The notes: generated by a model from the letters alone, not told the origin. A stretch of DNA of 64,000 nucleotides from Bacteroidota bacterium (GCA_016124585.1 WGNL01000014.1:124001-188000); one strand, 5' to 3'. Shown: positions 36,695-46,099, numbered from the stretch's first letter. A program made the numbers and translations.

Positions 36695-36793
36695 GGTATA
36701 ATTTATTGGAAAGGGTAAAAATTGTTGAATAAAGGTAATTGTCTAAAATATGAAAATGAAGCGGAGTAATGAATAATTAATTTTTTAGACGTC

Positions 36794-37309
36794 ATGTTTA
36801 AGCCATCGAACTCAAAGAATAGATTTTGGAATTTGATTAAAACTTATTTTCAGACGGCCATATTCTGGGCAATATTTCTATATGCCATCCCATATGGAAT
36901 CATTAAAATCGAAAAAATATACAATGTAATTGGGTTCCATCCGTCAGGAAAGGTAGGCTGGGTATTATTTATAATCTTTAGTTTGTTAGGCGTTTATAGT
37001 GGCTATTCAATGAGTTGGTATGGAAAGGGTACGCCATTGCCTTTGAATTGTCCGAATAAATTAGTTATTGAAGGGCCATATAAATTCGTTAGAAATCCGA
37101 TGGCTATTGCTGGAATTGGTCAGGGTGTTAGTATTGGAATTATTAATGGCTCTTTTTTGATAGTAATTTATTCATTAATTGGTGCGGTGTTGTGGCACTT
37201 ATTGGTTCGCCCTATTGAAGAAAAAGACCTTGAAGATAGATTTAAAGAAGCTTATATTAATTATAAAGCATCAACAAAATGTTGGGTACCTAAATTGGTG
37301 TTTAGATAG
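36794..37309 (+). CDS. Isoprenylcysteine/phospholipid methyltransferase-like membrane protein
   Basis: This 171-residue protein has about four membrane segments. The C-terminal half has the family pattern: LVIEGPYKFVRNPMAIAGIGQG (short core RNPMA), a hydrophobic span, then RPIEEKDLEDRFKEAYINYK (core EEKDLEDRFKEAY). This is the ICMT/PEMT fold that uses S-adenosylmethionine at the membrane. The substrate is unknown. The gene is visibly more AT-rich than its neighbours, especially in third codon positions, which suggests recent acquisition. It has no operon partner. Confidence 0.8.
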   Translation: MFKPSNSKNRFWNLIKTYFQTAIFWAIFLYAIPYGIIKIEKIYNVIGFHPSGKVGWVLFIIFSLLGVYSGYSMSWYGKGTPLPLNCPNKLVIEGPYKFVRNPMAIAGIGQGVSIGIINGSFLIVIYSLIGAVLWHLLVRPIEEKDLEDRFKEAYINYKASTKCWVPKLVFR

Positions 37310-37366
37310 AGCCATTTGAATAAGTTGTATTTCATCAGGTTTACATACTTTGTACATCGCAAATTA

Positions 37367-38449
37367 TTACTCGTATATACCTCCACCTATGGCATCCTTC
37401 CTCGCCCCCGTCACACTTGACATACAGTTAGGGACGCTTTCTATCCGCATTACACCCAGCAATGCCATAAGTAATGCTTCCTTGAACTTCACCACATTTC
37501 CTGTAGGTATGACTATTTCAATATCGGGTAAGCGCTGTTGAATGCAATGCACTAAGTAACTGTTGAAAACTCCGCCACCCGTAGCCAATAGCCGATATTT
37601 ATCTTTCTTTGTATGTGCATCTTCCAACACTCGTCGTATGGATTTAGCTAATTGAAAGCCTACATGTTCACATACTGTGTGCAATCGGTCAGGTACAGAC
37701 GAATGAGCTTCAAGGCATGTTTTGGTTAAATTTTGCTGGACCCACTGGTTTGAAAGTGATTTAGGATAAGGCAGGTCAAAGAAGTCTTGACCATTTATGT
37801 TTTCCCACAGTTGGAGGTCTAGCTTCCCACTGGCAGCGAGTTGGCCTCCGGCATCAAAAGGTTGGCCGAGGAGCTTAGCAAGGGCGTTCAATGCCTGGTT
37901 TGCTCCACAAACATCAAAAGCGATGAACCGACTGGAAGCGTTACGGTAGGTGATATTCGCAATGCCACCTAAATTGAGATAAAAATCATAGTCTGGAAAG
38001 AGCATCTTGTCAGCCATAGGGGCAAGTGGGGCGCCTTGGCCTCCAAGCGCCACATCGGCAGTGCGGAAGTCACAAACCACCTTGCAACCAGTGGCCGATG
38101 CCAGTGCTGCGCCATCTCCAATCTGGACAGTGAAGCCTTGGGCTGGTTCGTGAAAAATGGTATGGCCATGCGAGGCAATTATATCTACTGTTGCTTTATC
38201 TAGCTTGTTTTTTTCGAAAAACTGATTGACAAGTTTTCCCAAATAATGGCCAAATGTCGCATGAACCCTACAAAAATCCGATGCTGAGGCAGAAGGTAAA
38301 TGCTCTATCTGATGTTGCCACGCCACTGTGAAGGGCAGCGTGTCGGCAAAGAGTAATTCCCAGTTTTTTACATAAAAAACGCCACCTTCCCAAGCCAAGT
38401 CAAGCTGGCAATAGGCAATATCAAGACCATCGAGCGAGCTACCCGACAT
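37367..38449 (-). CDS. anmK: Anhydro-N-acetylmuramic acid kinase
   Basis: AnmK phosphorylates 1,6-anhydro-MurNAc in cell-wall recycling. From the ATG at 38449 the protein has 360 residues. Kinase features are MSGSSLDGLDIA for ATP binding at the N-terminus, ASHGHTIFHEP, VCDFRTADVALGGQGAPLAPMAD (core GGQGAPL), FLNLGGIANITY-like FYLNLGGIANITY, DVCGANQALN and TGGGVFNSYL. The frame is open upstream of this ATG and encodes YHAIGL just before MSG, which is the normal first beta strand of the family. No ATG, GTG or TTG lies upstream before the stop, so the true start is unclear. Confidence 0.93.
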   Translation of the reverse strand: MSGSSLDGLDIAYCQLDLAWEGGVFYVKNWELLFADTLPFTVAWQHQIEHLPSASASDFCRVHATFGHYLGKLVNQFFEKNKLDKATVDIIASHGHTIFHEPAQGFTVQIGDGAALASATGCKVVCDFRTADVALGGQGAPLAPMADKMLFPDYDFYLNLGGIANITYRNASSRFIAFDVCGANQALNALAKLLGQPFDAGGQLAASGKLDLQLWENINGQDFFDLPYPKSLSNQWVQQNLTKTCLEAHSSVPDRLHTVCEHVGFQLAKSIRRVLEDAHTKKDKYRLLATGGGVFNSYLVHCIQQRLPDIEIVIPTGNVVKFKEALLMALLGVMRIESVPNCMSSVTGARKDAIGGGIYE

Positions 38450-38572
38450 AAGGCCGATGGCATGGTAGGTTTTGATTTGGTTGATATTGCTGCTATTTGC
38501 AAACGGTAGACTGATATAAACTGAGCATGAGTTGGTATTTTGGCCAAGTTAAGTATGCTAGGCCATCCTAGA

Positions 38573-38914
38573 CTATTTTTTCAGTGTCATCGTGTATTCC
38601 GCTACCGCTTTGATTTTGTCTTCAGAAAGCAATTCTTTGAATGGTGTCATGGCTTTGCGGCCATTGGTGATGACATTGATGCGTTCCTCAACCGGCAAGG
38701 TAGAAACTTGGAGGTTGAAAGCGCCACTAGCGCCCATGTCACCATACAAGCCGTGACATGTTACGCAATATGTTTTGTAAATTTTTTCGCCATCAGCACT
38801 TGGGGCGGCTGTGGTGGATTCGCTGCTGCTTTTTTCGCTCCCGTTTTCGCTCCCGGATTGGCTGCAAGCGTAAATCAAAGTGGCAAACAAGGTAAAAATC
38901 AATAGTTTTTTCAT
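38573..38914 (-). CDS. Class I cytochrome c lipoprotein
   Basis: This 113-residue protein has a lipoprotein signal (MKKLLIFTLFATLIYACSQ) and a Ser/Glu-rich linker. The haem-binding CVTCH motif lies near residue 50 in KTYCVTCHGLYGDMG. The distal methionine ligand is probably in RKAMTPFKELL (about 86). It should be a small membrane-anchored electron carrier facing the periplasm. The gene is 124 bp downstream of nothing obvious and not in an operon with an oxidase, so its partners are unknown. Confidence 0.92.
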   Translation of the reverse strand: MKKLLIFTLFATLIYACSQSGSENGSEKSSSESTTAAPSADGEKIYKTYCVTCHGLYGDMGASGAFNLQVSTLPVEERINVITNGRKAMTPFKELLSEDKIKAVAEYTMTLKK

Positions 38915-39223
38915 GTTTGAAAAGTGTTTTTATTAGCGGCGAAGTTAATTGCTACACTGGAATTTTAACCTAAAACTTCCCGTTCAGCTTATTCATTTAA
39001 ACAATAGTGTTATTTTACCTGAAAGAAATTACATTTGCGCCAACCAAACGAATAGTTGCATTTTTATTTTTTAGATTTTTAGACTAGAGACTAAAGGCCT
39101 TAGACATTGGCATGTATAGCCAGTTTCAAAACTTGTCCTTTTAAATCAAAGCGTAGCATAGACAACCCCGCCTATCATAACCCGTCTATTGGCTGATGTC
39201 CAAGGTCTAAGTGAGTTACAACT
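38915..39223. other. Gap upstream of the SNF2 gene with TTTAGAC-type repeats
   Basis: This 309-bp gap holds a run at 39061-39088 in which TTTTAGAT, TTTTAGAC and TAGAGACT follow at 8-bp steps. CTTAGACATTGG (39099-39110) is matched in inverted form, with one mismatch, by CCAAGGTCTAAG (39200-39211) just before the SNF2 start. No gene is visible. Confidence 0.45.
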
Positions 39224-42200
39224 ATGGCAAAAAAATATGGCGTTACGTGGTGGGGGCAACAGTGGCTTCAATCGCTTACCCTGATAGATTACAACAACCG
39301 CCTACCACGAGGGAGAGCACTTGCCAGTACTGGCAAAGTTCGTTCGATGGACATTAAAGGGAACCAAATTATTGCGCGAGTGCAAGGTGCACGAACGGAT
39401 ACTGTGCGTGTTAGCATCAGTGTGCCACTCTTCACGGATAACGAAAAAGAAAAATTCATCGAAGCGCTGGCCAAGCAAGATGCGATGATCATGCGGCTCA
39501 TCAAACAAGAATTGCCCAATGAATTAAAAGCACTGGCTGAAAAACAAGGCATCAGGTTGTTCCCAGAGTCATGGAAAGATTTTTCCATGCAATGTTCGTG
39601 CGACGATTTTTCAACACCATGCGAACATCTAGCTGCCGTCATTTTTGAGTTGGCAGAAGAGATAGATAAAAACCAGTTCATGGTGTTCGAGATGCACGAG
39701 ATGAATCTGATGAAGGAACTGGAGGCTCACTATCAACGGGAAGAAGCCAAAAAATCGGAGGAAGTGGCTAAGGTGAGTAACTTGCTTGATCCACCACCTT
39801 CTAAAGAGGGTTTTATCAGTGTAAATAGCGGCAAGGAGTCAAAACCGTTGAAACCTCATGTACTTGATTTCACGACGATACCCGAGGCGGGCACACAGGT
39901 TTTGATGCTATACCGGGCCAACCAGTTTTTTAGCGGCATTGAAATCAAAGAAGTGCTGCACCAATGCTTCGCTGACGCATCCGAAGCTGCCGATCAACTG
40001 CTGAGCGGCAACGTGGAACGGAAGATAATGCCTTTCAGAATATTTCCCGAAGACCACCTGCAACTGGTTTTTGATGAAAACCTGCGTTTCCAGCAATTGC
40101 TGCTCCGGGATATCAGCGGTAGGGTGCGCCCGCTCTCAAATTTCCACCCCAACGACCTCATCCAACTGCTCTACACCTACGACTTCGGTACGCTAAACCG
40201 CACCCATCCCAACACTGAGGTGCTGCTCCACGTATTTTCCTATGCACTCAATTTGGCAAAAAACGGGGCCATCATGCCACAGCTTCTGGAATGCGCTCCC
40301 GGAAAATACCGGGTACGTTGGGTGCCTGCCCAAGCAGTTGTAGAAGTACGGGAGTTTTTCGAAAAATTGGCACCTAGCCTCGCTCCCGACTTGATTTTTG
40401 TGGAGAAAAAAGGCATTCGTCGCACCCAACCCGCCGCCGAAATGCTCAATTCCATCTGTTCGTTTTTCATCGGATATTGCGTAGCAACAAATGCCGAAAA
40501 CGACTCACAACCACTTGTACGGCTTTTTCAGAGCACAGACAACTCTTTGCAAAGCTTGGAGGGGCAAGATACTGCACAGCAAATACACCGCTGGCTGAAT
40601 AATTTTTTCATCAACAAGAAAGACTATGTGCCGGCAGTAAAGATAGATGAGGCGAATGGCCAGTATGCTGTTGACTTGGTGGTGGAGTACCGTCCTACAC
40701 CGCTAATGCCGCCCATCCCTTTGGGCTTTTTTCTGAACCAAAAAAAGTATGAAACGGTAAAAGACGAGGTGTTGAAGGATATGTCACTGCTCCTCGAATT
40801 CTTCCCACAGCTCAGTAAAGTCCTCGAATCAGAAGGTAAAAAACCTTTGGTTTACAACCCCACCCGGTTCATGCCAGTCTTGCTCAAAAACTTGCCAGCC
40901 ATTGAGATTTTCGGTATAAAGACCTTGCTTCCAACAGGCATGAAGGACGCTGTGAAGCCCAAGCTTTCATTAAGTGTGGGCAAACTCGCTCGTAAAAAAA
41001 GTGACTTGAGCCTGCCGTTTGAACAACAGTTTTCGTTTGACTGGCAAATTGCCCTGGGCGATTCACTGCTTTCCACCGATGAGTTTGAAAAACTAGTGAG
41101 CAGCGTAAACGGTGTGGTAAAGTTGGACGGGCGTTACATCCTCGTGGATGAAGATCAGCTCATCAGCTTGTTCGATAAATTGGAAGAACCACCCCAACTC
41201 GACTACGTGGAGGCATTGCAAGTGTTATTCACCAAGCGTTTTCACGGTTCAAAAATCAGCCTTACGGAAGAGGCGGAGGCACACCTGCAAAGCTTCCTGA
41301 ACCCAAGGGAGGTCATGTTGCCCAAGCGTCTGAATGCCGATTTGCTCGCACACCAGCTTACTGGCTATGATTGGCTGATGAAAAATGCCCGACATGGATT
41401 TGGCAGCTTGCTCGCTGACGATGTAGGGCTAGGTAAAACTGTTCAAGTCATTGCTGTCCTGCTAAAATTTAAAGAAGAAGGCCTGCTGGACTTGGACAAG
41501 ATACTTGTCATAGCACCGGCGGCTTTGCTGGCAAATTGGCAAATCAAGATGCGCCAGCTTGCCCCCACACTTGTAACCGCTCTTTACCGAGGAAAACGGC
41601 AACCATTGGGCGTTGCCACGCCTGATGTCATCATCACCTCCTATGAAACGGCCAATGCAGAGGTGGAACTGCTTTCAATAATGCCTTGGTATTGCATTGT
41701 GACCGATGAAGCGCAGTGGGTCAGTGATGCCGGGATCGAGGAGGAGGGCATCAAAATGATACCTGCAGCGGTACGCATCGGCATGATTGGGAGGTTTATC
41801 GAGCATCGTCTGAACGAGCTCTGGAGCATCATGGACTTCCTGAACCCTAATTACCTCGGTTCGCCGAAACAGTTCATGGACCGTTTCGAGCACCCTATCC
41901 TGCGGGAACACGACCAGCGGAGGGCAGCACTTCTGAGCAAAATAACTTCTCCATTCATGCTCCGTCGCATGAAAACAGACAAGGACGTGTTGCCTGAACT
42001 CCCGCAGCCAATTCGTGCCGATGTATACGCCACCTTGGCACCTGAGCAAGAAGACATGTATGCCCGCTTGGTTCAACGTGACATAAAATTGATGTTGGAG
42101 GAGAAAGAGGCCAATCGTCGGCAAACAATCGTATTAGCTCTGATGCGGGACTTGCGCAAAATATGCAATCACCCTTACCAATATTCTAGGGCTGGCTCCA

Positions 42201-42730
42201 AGGAGCCAAGGCAGTCGGGCAAGACGCAACTGCTCCTCAGTTTGTTGGAAAACAATTATGAAAATGGGGAAAAGACACTGATTTTGACCCAATTCCCTGA
42301 AACAGGCGAGATACTTACGAAGGCGATTAAAGATGCATTTGGCAAAGAACCACTTTTCATACACGACGCCTTGGGCATGGTGCAACGTGACGAAATGGTT
42401 TTTTCCTTTCAGAAAAATCCGGTTTTCGATACCCTCGTTCAGGTTGCGACGCCATCGCATCCGGGGCAAAGTTTGTCGGCAGCGACGAGCATCATCCTGT
42501 TTGACCGCTTCTGGAATCCCGCTTTGGAAACGCAATGGGTGGAACGAGCCAGTCGAATTAGCCAGTCGAGAACTGCGCTGCTTTGGAGACTGACTACAGC
42601 CTTCACTTTCGAGGAACGGCTGGATGAGTTGTTGCGGAGCAACAAAGAACTCCAACAACTCACGGTCGCCGCAGGAGAAAATTGGATTGGTGAACTACCC
42701 GTACAGGAGTTGGAGTGGGTCTTTGGGTAA
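39224..42730 (+). CDS. SWIM zinc-finger and SNF2-type helicase-like protein
   Basis: This 1168-residue protein has an N-terminal SWIM finger, CSCDDFSTPCEH (C-x-C-x6-C-x-H, about 124-135), a long middle region, then a SNF2 ATPase core. Walker A region is LLADDVGLGKTVQVIAVL (about 729-746) and motif II is DEAQ (about 828). Bacterial SNF2 proteins move along duplex DNA or displace RNA polymerase. Several motifs differ from the family: the usual TGTP of motif III reads IGRF before FIEHRLNELWSIMDFLNP, and motif VI reads RASRISQ instead of RAHRIGQ. ATP binding looks possible, but remodelling activity may be altered. It is a single gene with no adjacent defence partners. Confidence 0.9.
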   Translation: MAKKYGVTWWGQQWLQSLTLIDYNNRLPRGRALASTGKVRSMDIKGNQIIARVQGARTDTVRVSISVPLFTDNEKEKFIEALAKQDAMIMRLIKQELPNELKALAEKQGIRLFPESWKDFSMQCSCDDFSTPCEHLAAVIFELAEEIDKNQFMVFEMHEMNLMKELEAHYQREEAKKSEEVAKVSNLLDPPPSKEGFISVNSGKESKPLKPHVLDFTTIPEAGTQVLMLYRANQFFSGIEIKEVLHQCFADASEAADQLLSGNVERKIMPFRIFPEDHLQLVFDENLRFQQLLLRDISGRVRPLSNFHPNDLIQLLYTYDFGTLNRTHPNTEVLLHVFSYALNLAKNGAIMPQLLECAPGKYRVRWVPAQAVVEVREFFEKLAPSLAPDLIFVEKKGIRRTQPAAEMLNSICSFFIGYCVATNAENDSQPLVRLFQSTDNSLQSLEGQDTAQQIHRWLNNFFINKKDYVPAVKIDEANGQYAVDLVVEYRPTPLMPPIPLGFFLNQKKYETVKDEVLKDMSLLLEFFPQLSKVLESEGKKPLVYNPTRFMPVLLKNLPAIEIFGIKTLLPTGMKDAVKPKLSLSVGKLARKKSDLSLPFEQQFSFDWQIALGDSLLSTDEFEKLVSSVNGVVKLDGRYILVDEDQLISLFDKLEEPPQLDYVEALQVLFTKRFHGSKISLTEEAEAHLQSFLNPREVMLPKRLNADLLAHQLTGYDWLMKNARHGFGSLLADDVGLGKTVQVIAVLLKFKEEGLLDLDKILVIAPAALLANWQIKMRQLAPTLVTALYRGKRQPLGVATPDVIITSYETANAEVELLSIMPWYCIVTDEAQWVSDAGIEEEGIKMIPAAVRIGMIGRFIEHRLNELWSIMDFLNPNYLGSPKQFMDRFEHPILREHDQRRAALLSKITSPFMLRRMKTDKDVLPELPQPIRADVYATLAPEQEDMYARLVQRDIKLMLEEKEANRRQTIVLALMRDLRKICNHPYQYSRAGSKEPRQSGKTQLLLSLLENNYENGEKTLILTQFPETGEILTKAIKDAFGKEPLFIHDALGMVQRDEMVFSFQKNPVFDTLVQVATPSHPGQSLSAATSIILFDRFWNPALETQWVERASRISQSRTALLWRLTTAFTFEERLDELLRSNKELQQLTVAAGENWIGELPVQELEWVFG

Positions 42731-42753
42731 TGTGAATTTCGGATTGGGGCAAC

Positions 42754-43797
42754 CTATTTTTTCGGTTTGTACTTTGACTTATCCATGATAAACTGTGCAT
42801 CCGTTATCGCCAACAATTGCTCCATTGTGGTCTTCGGGTTTTTCTCCATAAACGCTTTCACGATTTGCCAACCCAGCCAATTGGCAGTACGACCGGGCGC
42901 ACCTTCCGGCATGCCGGGTGAGTCCGGGCTGGGCTCCACGAACTTTCGGTAGGTATTGTAATCAGTAGAGTACAATAGTTTTTCCGAGAAAAAATAGGCC
43001 CAGATATTCGCCTCATTTTCATTACACCATGTCACTTGTTTTTGGGAATATTCCAACCTTACGCTGTCAGGCGTATTCGGCAGCAGGTGGTCGAGGATAT
43101 AAAGTTTTTTGCCATTTTGAATCATGTAGTCGATCATCCGGTTACCTTTTGCAGGGCCTGTTATGTCATCCACTAACAATTGCATTGATTTTGAGACAAT
43201 GTGGTCCTTGTTGAAAGTTCGAACGAGGTACTGCGAGAAATTGGGGTTTTCAGGGTTGATGGATTGGTATGGGTAGGTTTCACCAAGGTAAAAATCGAGA
43301 CCCACACCGATGGAGTTTTCACCATACAGGAAACCACCAATGGTGTACTCCGAAATATAGGTGACCACTTCGCCTGATAGTGGCTGCGTTGGGAAATAAT
43401 ATTTGAAAAACTGGAACGCCTGCCTGAAGTCTTTTTCCAGCCTCTTTGAATCTGGTAAAACGACCTGACAAGTATCGTAGAGCTTGCGCACGGCTGGGTG
43501 GGTTATGAAGCCCTTCACGTATTTCGTTGGGCCTTCCGGGGCAATGGTCGAGTCAGTGGAACCGAGCACTTGGCCGAAAAAAATGGGTGCAAATTCTGGG
43601 TATTTTCCTTCCAAAGCCGCTAAACCTGAGGCCACGTCGTTGGTATCAAGTGCAAAGAGATCTTGGTCGAAGCGCCTAATTTTGACATCCACCTGGATGT
43701 CGGAAACATTCGGAATATCTTTACCTTTGCCGCATTCGCAAGCGTTTACACAGAGAAAAATTGCGAAGAGAAGAAATAAGCCGTTTCTAACGTTCAT
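42754..43797 (-). CDS. gldB: Gliding motility lipoprotein GldB-like
   Basis: This 347-residue protein has a lipoprotein-type signal (LLFAIFLCVNAC). IPNVSDIQVDVKIRRFDQDLFALD near the N-terminus is the GldB hallmark, with YTIGGFLYGENSIGVGLDFYLGETYPYQSINPENPNFSQYLVRTFNKDH-type segments in the middle (cores ENSIGVGLDFYLG and SQYLVRTFNKDHI). GldB is needed for gliding in Flavobacterium and occurs in Bacteroidota with T9SS. Its presence agrees with the many T9SS cargo proteins in this window. It is convergent with the SNF2 gene and divergent from the next membrane-protein gene. Confidence 0.88.
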   Translation of the reverse strand: MNVRNGLFLLFAIFLCVNACECGKGKDIPNVSDIQVDVKIRRFDQDLFALDTNDVASGLAALEGKYPEFAPIFFGQVLGSTDSTIAPEGPTKYVKGFITHPAVRKLYDTCQVVLPDSKRLEKDFRQAFQFFKYYFPTQPLSGEVVTYISEYTIGGFLYGENSIGVGLDFYLGETYPYQSINPENPNFSQYLVRTFNKDHIVSKSMQLLVDDITGPAKGNRMIDYMIQNGKKLYILDHLLPNTPDSVRLEYSQKQVTWCNENEANIWAYFFSEKLLYSTDYNTYRKFVEPSPDSPGMPEGAPGRTANWLGWQIVKAFMEKNPKTTMEQLLAITDAQFIMDKSKYKPKK

Positions 43798-43799
43798 AG

Positions 43800-43862
43800 A
43801 TTGTATTGTTGAAATTGCGGAATTGTTTTATTGTTAAAAGCGCCAAAAAACAGTTCAACAAT
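43800..43862. repeat. Octamer array in the gldB/barrel-protein divergent region
   Basis: ATTG occurs at 43805, 43814, 43822 and 43830, mostly at 8-bp steps in units like ATTGTTNN. One inverted unit, TCAACAAT, is at 43855-43862. The design is the same as at 19511-19588 and 60646-60719 but the right arm is reduced. It lies immediately upstream of both divergent start codons and could overlap their promoters. Confidence 0.55.
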
Positions 43863-43890
43863 TTTAAAAGCAAACCAAAAACAAAAGTAG

Positions 43891-44589
43891 ATGAAAAAAA
43901 TTGTTGCAATCGCCGCCTTTTTTGCGCTCCTGCATAGCGCTGCCAATGCTCAAGAGACTGACCTTAGGCTAGGTTTTCAGGTCAGCCCGACCTTCTCTTG
44001 GATGACGACCGACGATAGTGAAGTAAACAATAACGGAACAAACCTTGGGTTAAAACTCGGGGCCCGGGGCGAAGTTTTTTTTCGGGATAACTATGCCTTC
44101 ATCATTGGTTTGGGCTTTGCCTTCAATACCGGTGGGCAGTTGCGCCATAACCAGTTTTCCAATGCTTGGCAGCGCTCGAAAATTCCAAACGGTGTCATTG
44201 TCCCCTTCCCTGCTGGTACCGACCTCCGGTACAATTTGCAATACGTGGAAATTCCTTTTGGTTTGAAATTCCGCACGAACGAAATTGGTTACCTCCGGTA
44301 TTACGCCGAGTTGCCAGTCCTAACACTTGGCTTCAAGTCGCAGGCGCATGGGCAGGTGGAATATACGAGCATCAAGGAAGACCAGATTGACATCAAAAAA
44401 GAGGTTACACCACTTACGCTTTCGTGGGGTGTGGGCGGTGGCATCGAATACAGCGTGAGCCAAGGCACCTCACTTATTGGCGGTATCAGCTACCAGCGGG
44501 GCTTTACCGATGTGACTAAAAATTACGATGGAGCGAATGAGAAAGCTACTATTAGCAGCATTATCATCCACCTGGGCGTGATGTTTTAG
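43891..44589 (+). CDS. Outer-membrane beta-barrel protein (PorT-like family)
   Basis: This 232-residue protein has a signal peptide ending SAANAQ. The mature part has alternating beta strands and ends in an aromatic residue (IIIHLGVMF), as in small 8-stranded outer-membrane barrels of the PorT/OMP_b-brl_2 type. PorT is a T9SS component in Porphyromonas, but the same fold is shared by many unrelated proteins, so that role is only possible. Its neighbour gldB is linked to T9SS and gliding. A terminator follows the gene. Confidence 0.75.
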   Translation: MKKIVAIAAFFALLHSAANAQETDLRLGFQVSPTFSWMTTDDSEVNNNGTNLGLKLGARGEVFFRDNYAFIIGLGFAFNTGGQLRHNQFSNAWQRSKIPNGVIVPFPAGTDLRYNLQYVEIPFGLKFRTNEIGYLRYYAELPVLTLGFKSQAHGQVEYTSIKEDQIDIKKEVTPLTLSWGVGGGIEYSVSQGTSLIGGISYQRGFTDVTKNYDGANEKATISSIIIHLGVMF

Positions 44590-44608
44590 GTAAAAATAAT
44601 TTCCCTAA

Positions 44609-44642
44609 AAAGGCCCTCGGCGAGCAATTGACGAGGGCCTTT
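44609..44642 (+). terminator. Terminator after the barrel-protein gene
   Basis: AAAGGCCCTCG (44609-44619) pairs perfectly with CGAGGGCCTTT (44632-44642) across a 12-base loop, 20 bp after the stop codon and just before the mechanosensitive channel gene. Confidence 0.85.
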
Positions 44643-44673
44643 CTTCATTCGAGAACAATTTTTTGCAAACACA

Positions 44674-45498
44674 ATGAACGAAGAAAAACTCACCTTCTAC
44701 TACGACAAAATCATAGACTTTGCTGTCACCTTTGTTCCCAAATTGGCCATGGCAATCCTGATCATCGTTATTGGGTTTTGGTTGGTAAAAAAACTAACGG
44801 CGCTCTTCTCCCTCTCCCTCGAAAAAGCGAATTTCAGTAAAGAAGTAGCGCCGTTCCTAGTTTCATTTGCAGGCATTGCGTTTAAAATAATCGTACTGCT
44901 GGCAGCGGCCGGCATTGTTGGCATTGAAACGACCTCCATTTTTGGGATACTGGCAGCGGCGGGTTTTGCGGTTGGTTTTGCCTTGCAAGGCAGCCTCAGC
45001 AATTTTGCGGCAGGCATTCTTCTCATGGTGTTCAAGCCCTATAAAATTGGTGACATGGTGGAGGTGAACGGAAAATTCGGCAAGGTGGATGGCATTCATA
45101 TTTTCAATACCTTCCTCACCACGCCGGGTCTTAAAACACTCATCATCCCAAACGGAAAAGTGATTGACGACACCATCACCAATTTCTCCGCCAAAGGCGC
45201 CATCCGCATCGAACTGAACGTTACAATGCCCTACGTTGAGAGTTTTCCGAAGGTAAAACAAGTGGTATTGGATGCTTTGGAAACCGTGCCGTTAGTATTA
45301 AAAACGCCAGCCCCGGAAATTGGAATTGAGCGCTTTGAAAGCCACAGTGTGCTGTTGGCGGTGCGTCCCTACGTGAGCCCAGATGATTATTGGGAAGGCA
45401 TTTTCGAAGTACACAAAGCAGTGAAATCTGCCTTTCATAACCACAATATCCAAGTGGCTTACTCGGAGGGAATCGAGATAGGAGCTATTGGAGAATAA
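44674..45498 (+). CDS. MscS-type small-conductance mechanosensitive channel
   Basis: This 274-residue protein is close to E. coli MscS in length. Three membrane segments occupy about 15-125. The pore helix is GFALQGSLSNFAAGILLMVFKPY (core LQGSLSNFAAGIL), followed by the MscS beta domain (KIGDMVEVNGKFGKVDGIHIFNT; LIIPNGKVIDDTITNFS) and a C-terminal cytosolic domain. It opens under membrane tension to release solutes after osmotic downshock. It begins 31 bp past the preceding terminator. Confidence 0.96.
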   Translation: MNEEKLTFYYDKIIDFAVTFVPKLAMAILIIVIGFWLVKKLTALFSLSLEKANFSKEVAPFLVSFAGIAFKIIVLLAAAGIVGIETTSIFGILAAAGFAVGFALQGSLSNFAAGILLMVFKPYKIGDMVEVNGKFGKVDGIHIFNTFLTTPGLKTLIIPNGKVIDDTITNFSAKGAIRIELNVTMPYVESFPKVKQVVLDALETVPLVLKTPAPEIGIERFESHSVLLAVRPYVSPDDYWEGIFEVHKAVKSAFHNHNIQVAYSEGIEIGAIGE

Positions 45499-45506
45499 AA
45501 AATCGG

Positions 45507-45968
45507 TTACTCGAAAAGCTGGTCGTACTCACCTTTCTTGGCGGGTTGTTTGATTTTTGGCAAATCAAGCGGTTTTTCCCGGCTAGGCTTGCTTTCGATT
45601 TCTTCAAAATCCACCAGTTCTCCCTGTGTCCGGTTTTCGTACTGTTGCTTAGCGTCTTTGAATTTCTTTTTCAAAATTGCCTTGCCGAACAGAAATGGGA
45701 ACACAAACATGTACCCAAAAATGGTGAACAAAATGGCCCCAACCCCCAGCAACGGATTGCTTTTCAAGGTGCTACCGATCCATTTTACATAGTTGATAAC
45801 GACGGAGCGGTCAATAATGAGGGTAGCGATGAGCATCAGTGGGGCAGCGATTGCAAGCACAATCAACATGCCTTTAACGATGAAATACATGGCCACCAGA
45901 AAGGCGACCAAAATGAGAACGCCCGTGATGCCGTCAAATCTAAACCCCGATGTCTTGCGATATGTCAT
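45507..45968 (-). CDS. Hypothetical membrane protein
   Basis: This 153-residue protein has two or three membrane segments in the first 100 residues (GVLILVAFLVAMYFIVKGML; LIVLAIAAPLMLIATLII; GAILFTIFGYMFVFPFLFG). A charged cytoplasmic-looking tail of about 50 residues follows, with KKKFKDAKQQYENRTQ. No family recognised. Its 3' end lies 8 bp from the convergent MscS gene. Confidence 0.7.
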   Translation of the reverse strand: MTYRKTSGFRFDGITGVLILVAFLVAMYFIVKGMLIVLAIAAPLMLIATLIIDRSVVINYVKWIGSTLKSNPLLGVGAILFTIFGYMFVFPFLFGKAILKKKFKDAKQQYENRTQGELVDFEEIESKPSREKPLDLPKIKQPAKKGEYDQLFE

Positions 45969-46099
45969 GCTTTTTTAATTTGAATTACGATTGTCTTCTT
46001 GACTTAAACAACTGCGAAAAGTAATGACTTGTTTTGCCAAAACTGCTTTAAATAGTGGGTTTCCAACGTTTTCGTGGATATTGTGTAGGAAAAAATAGA

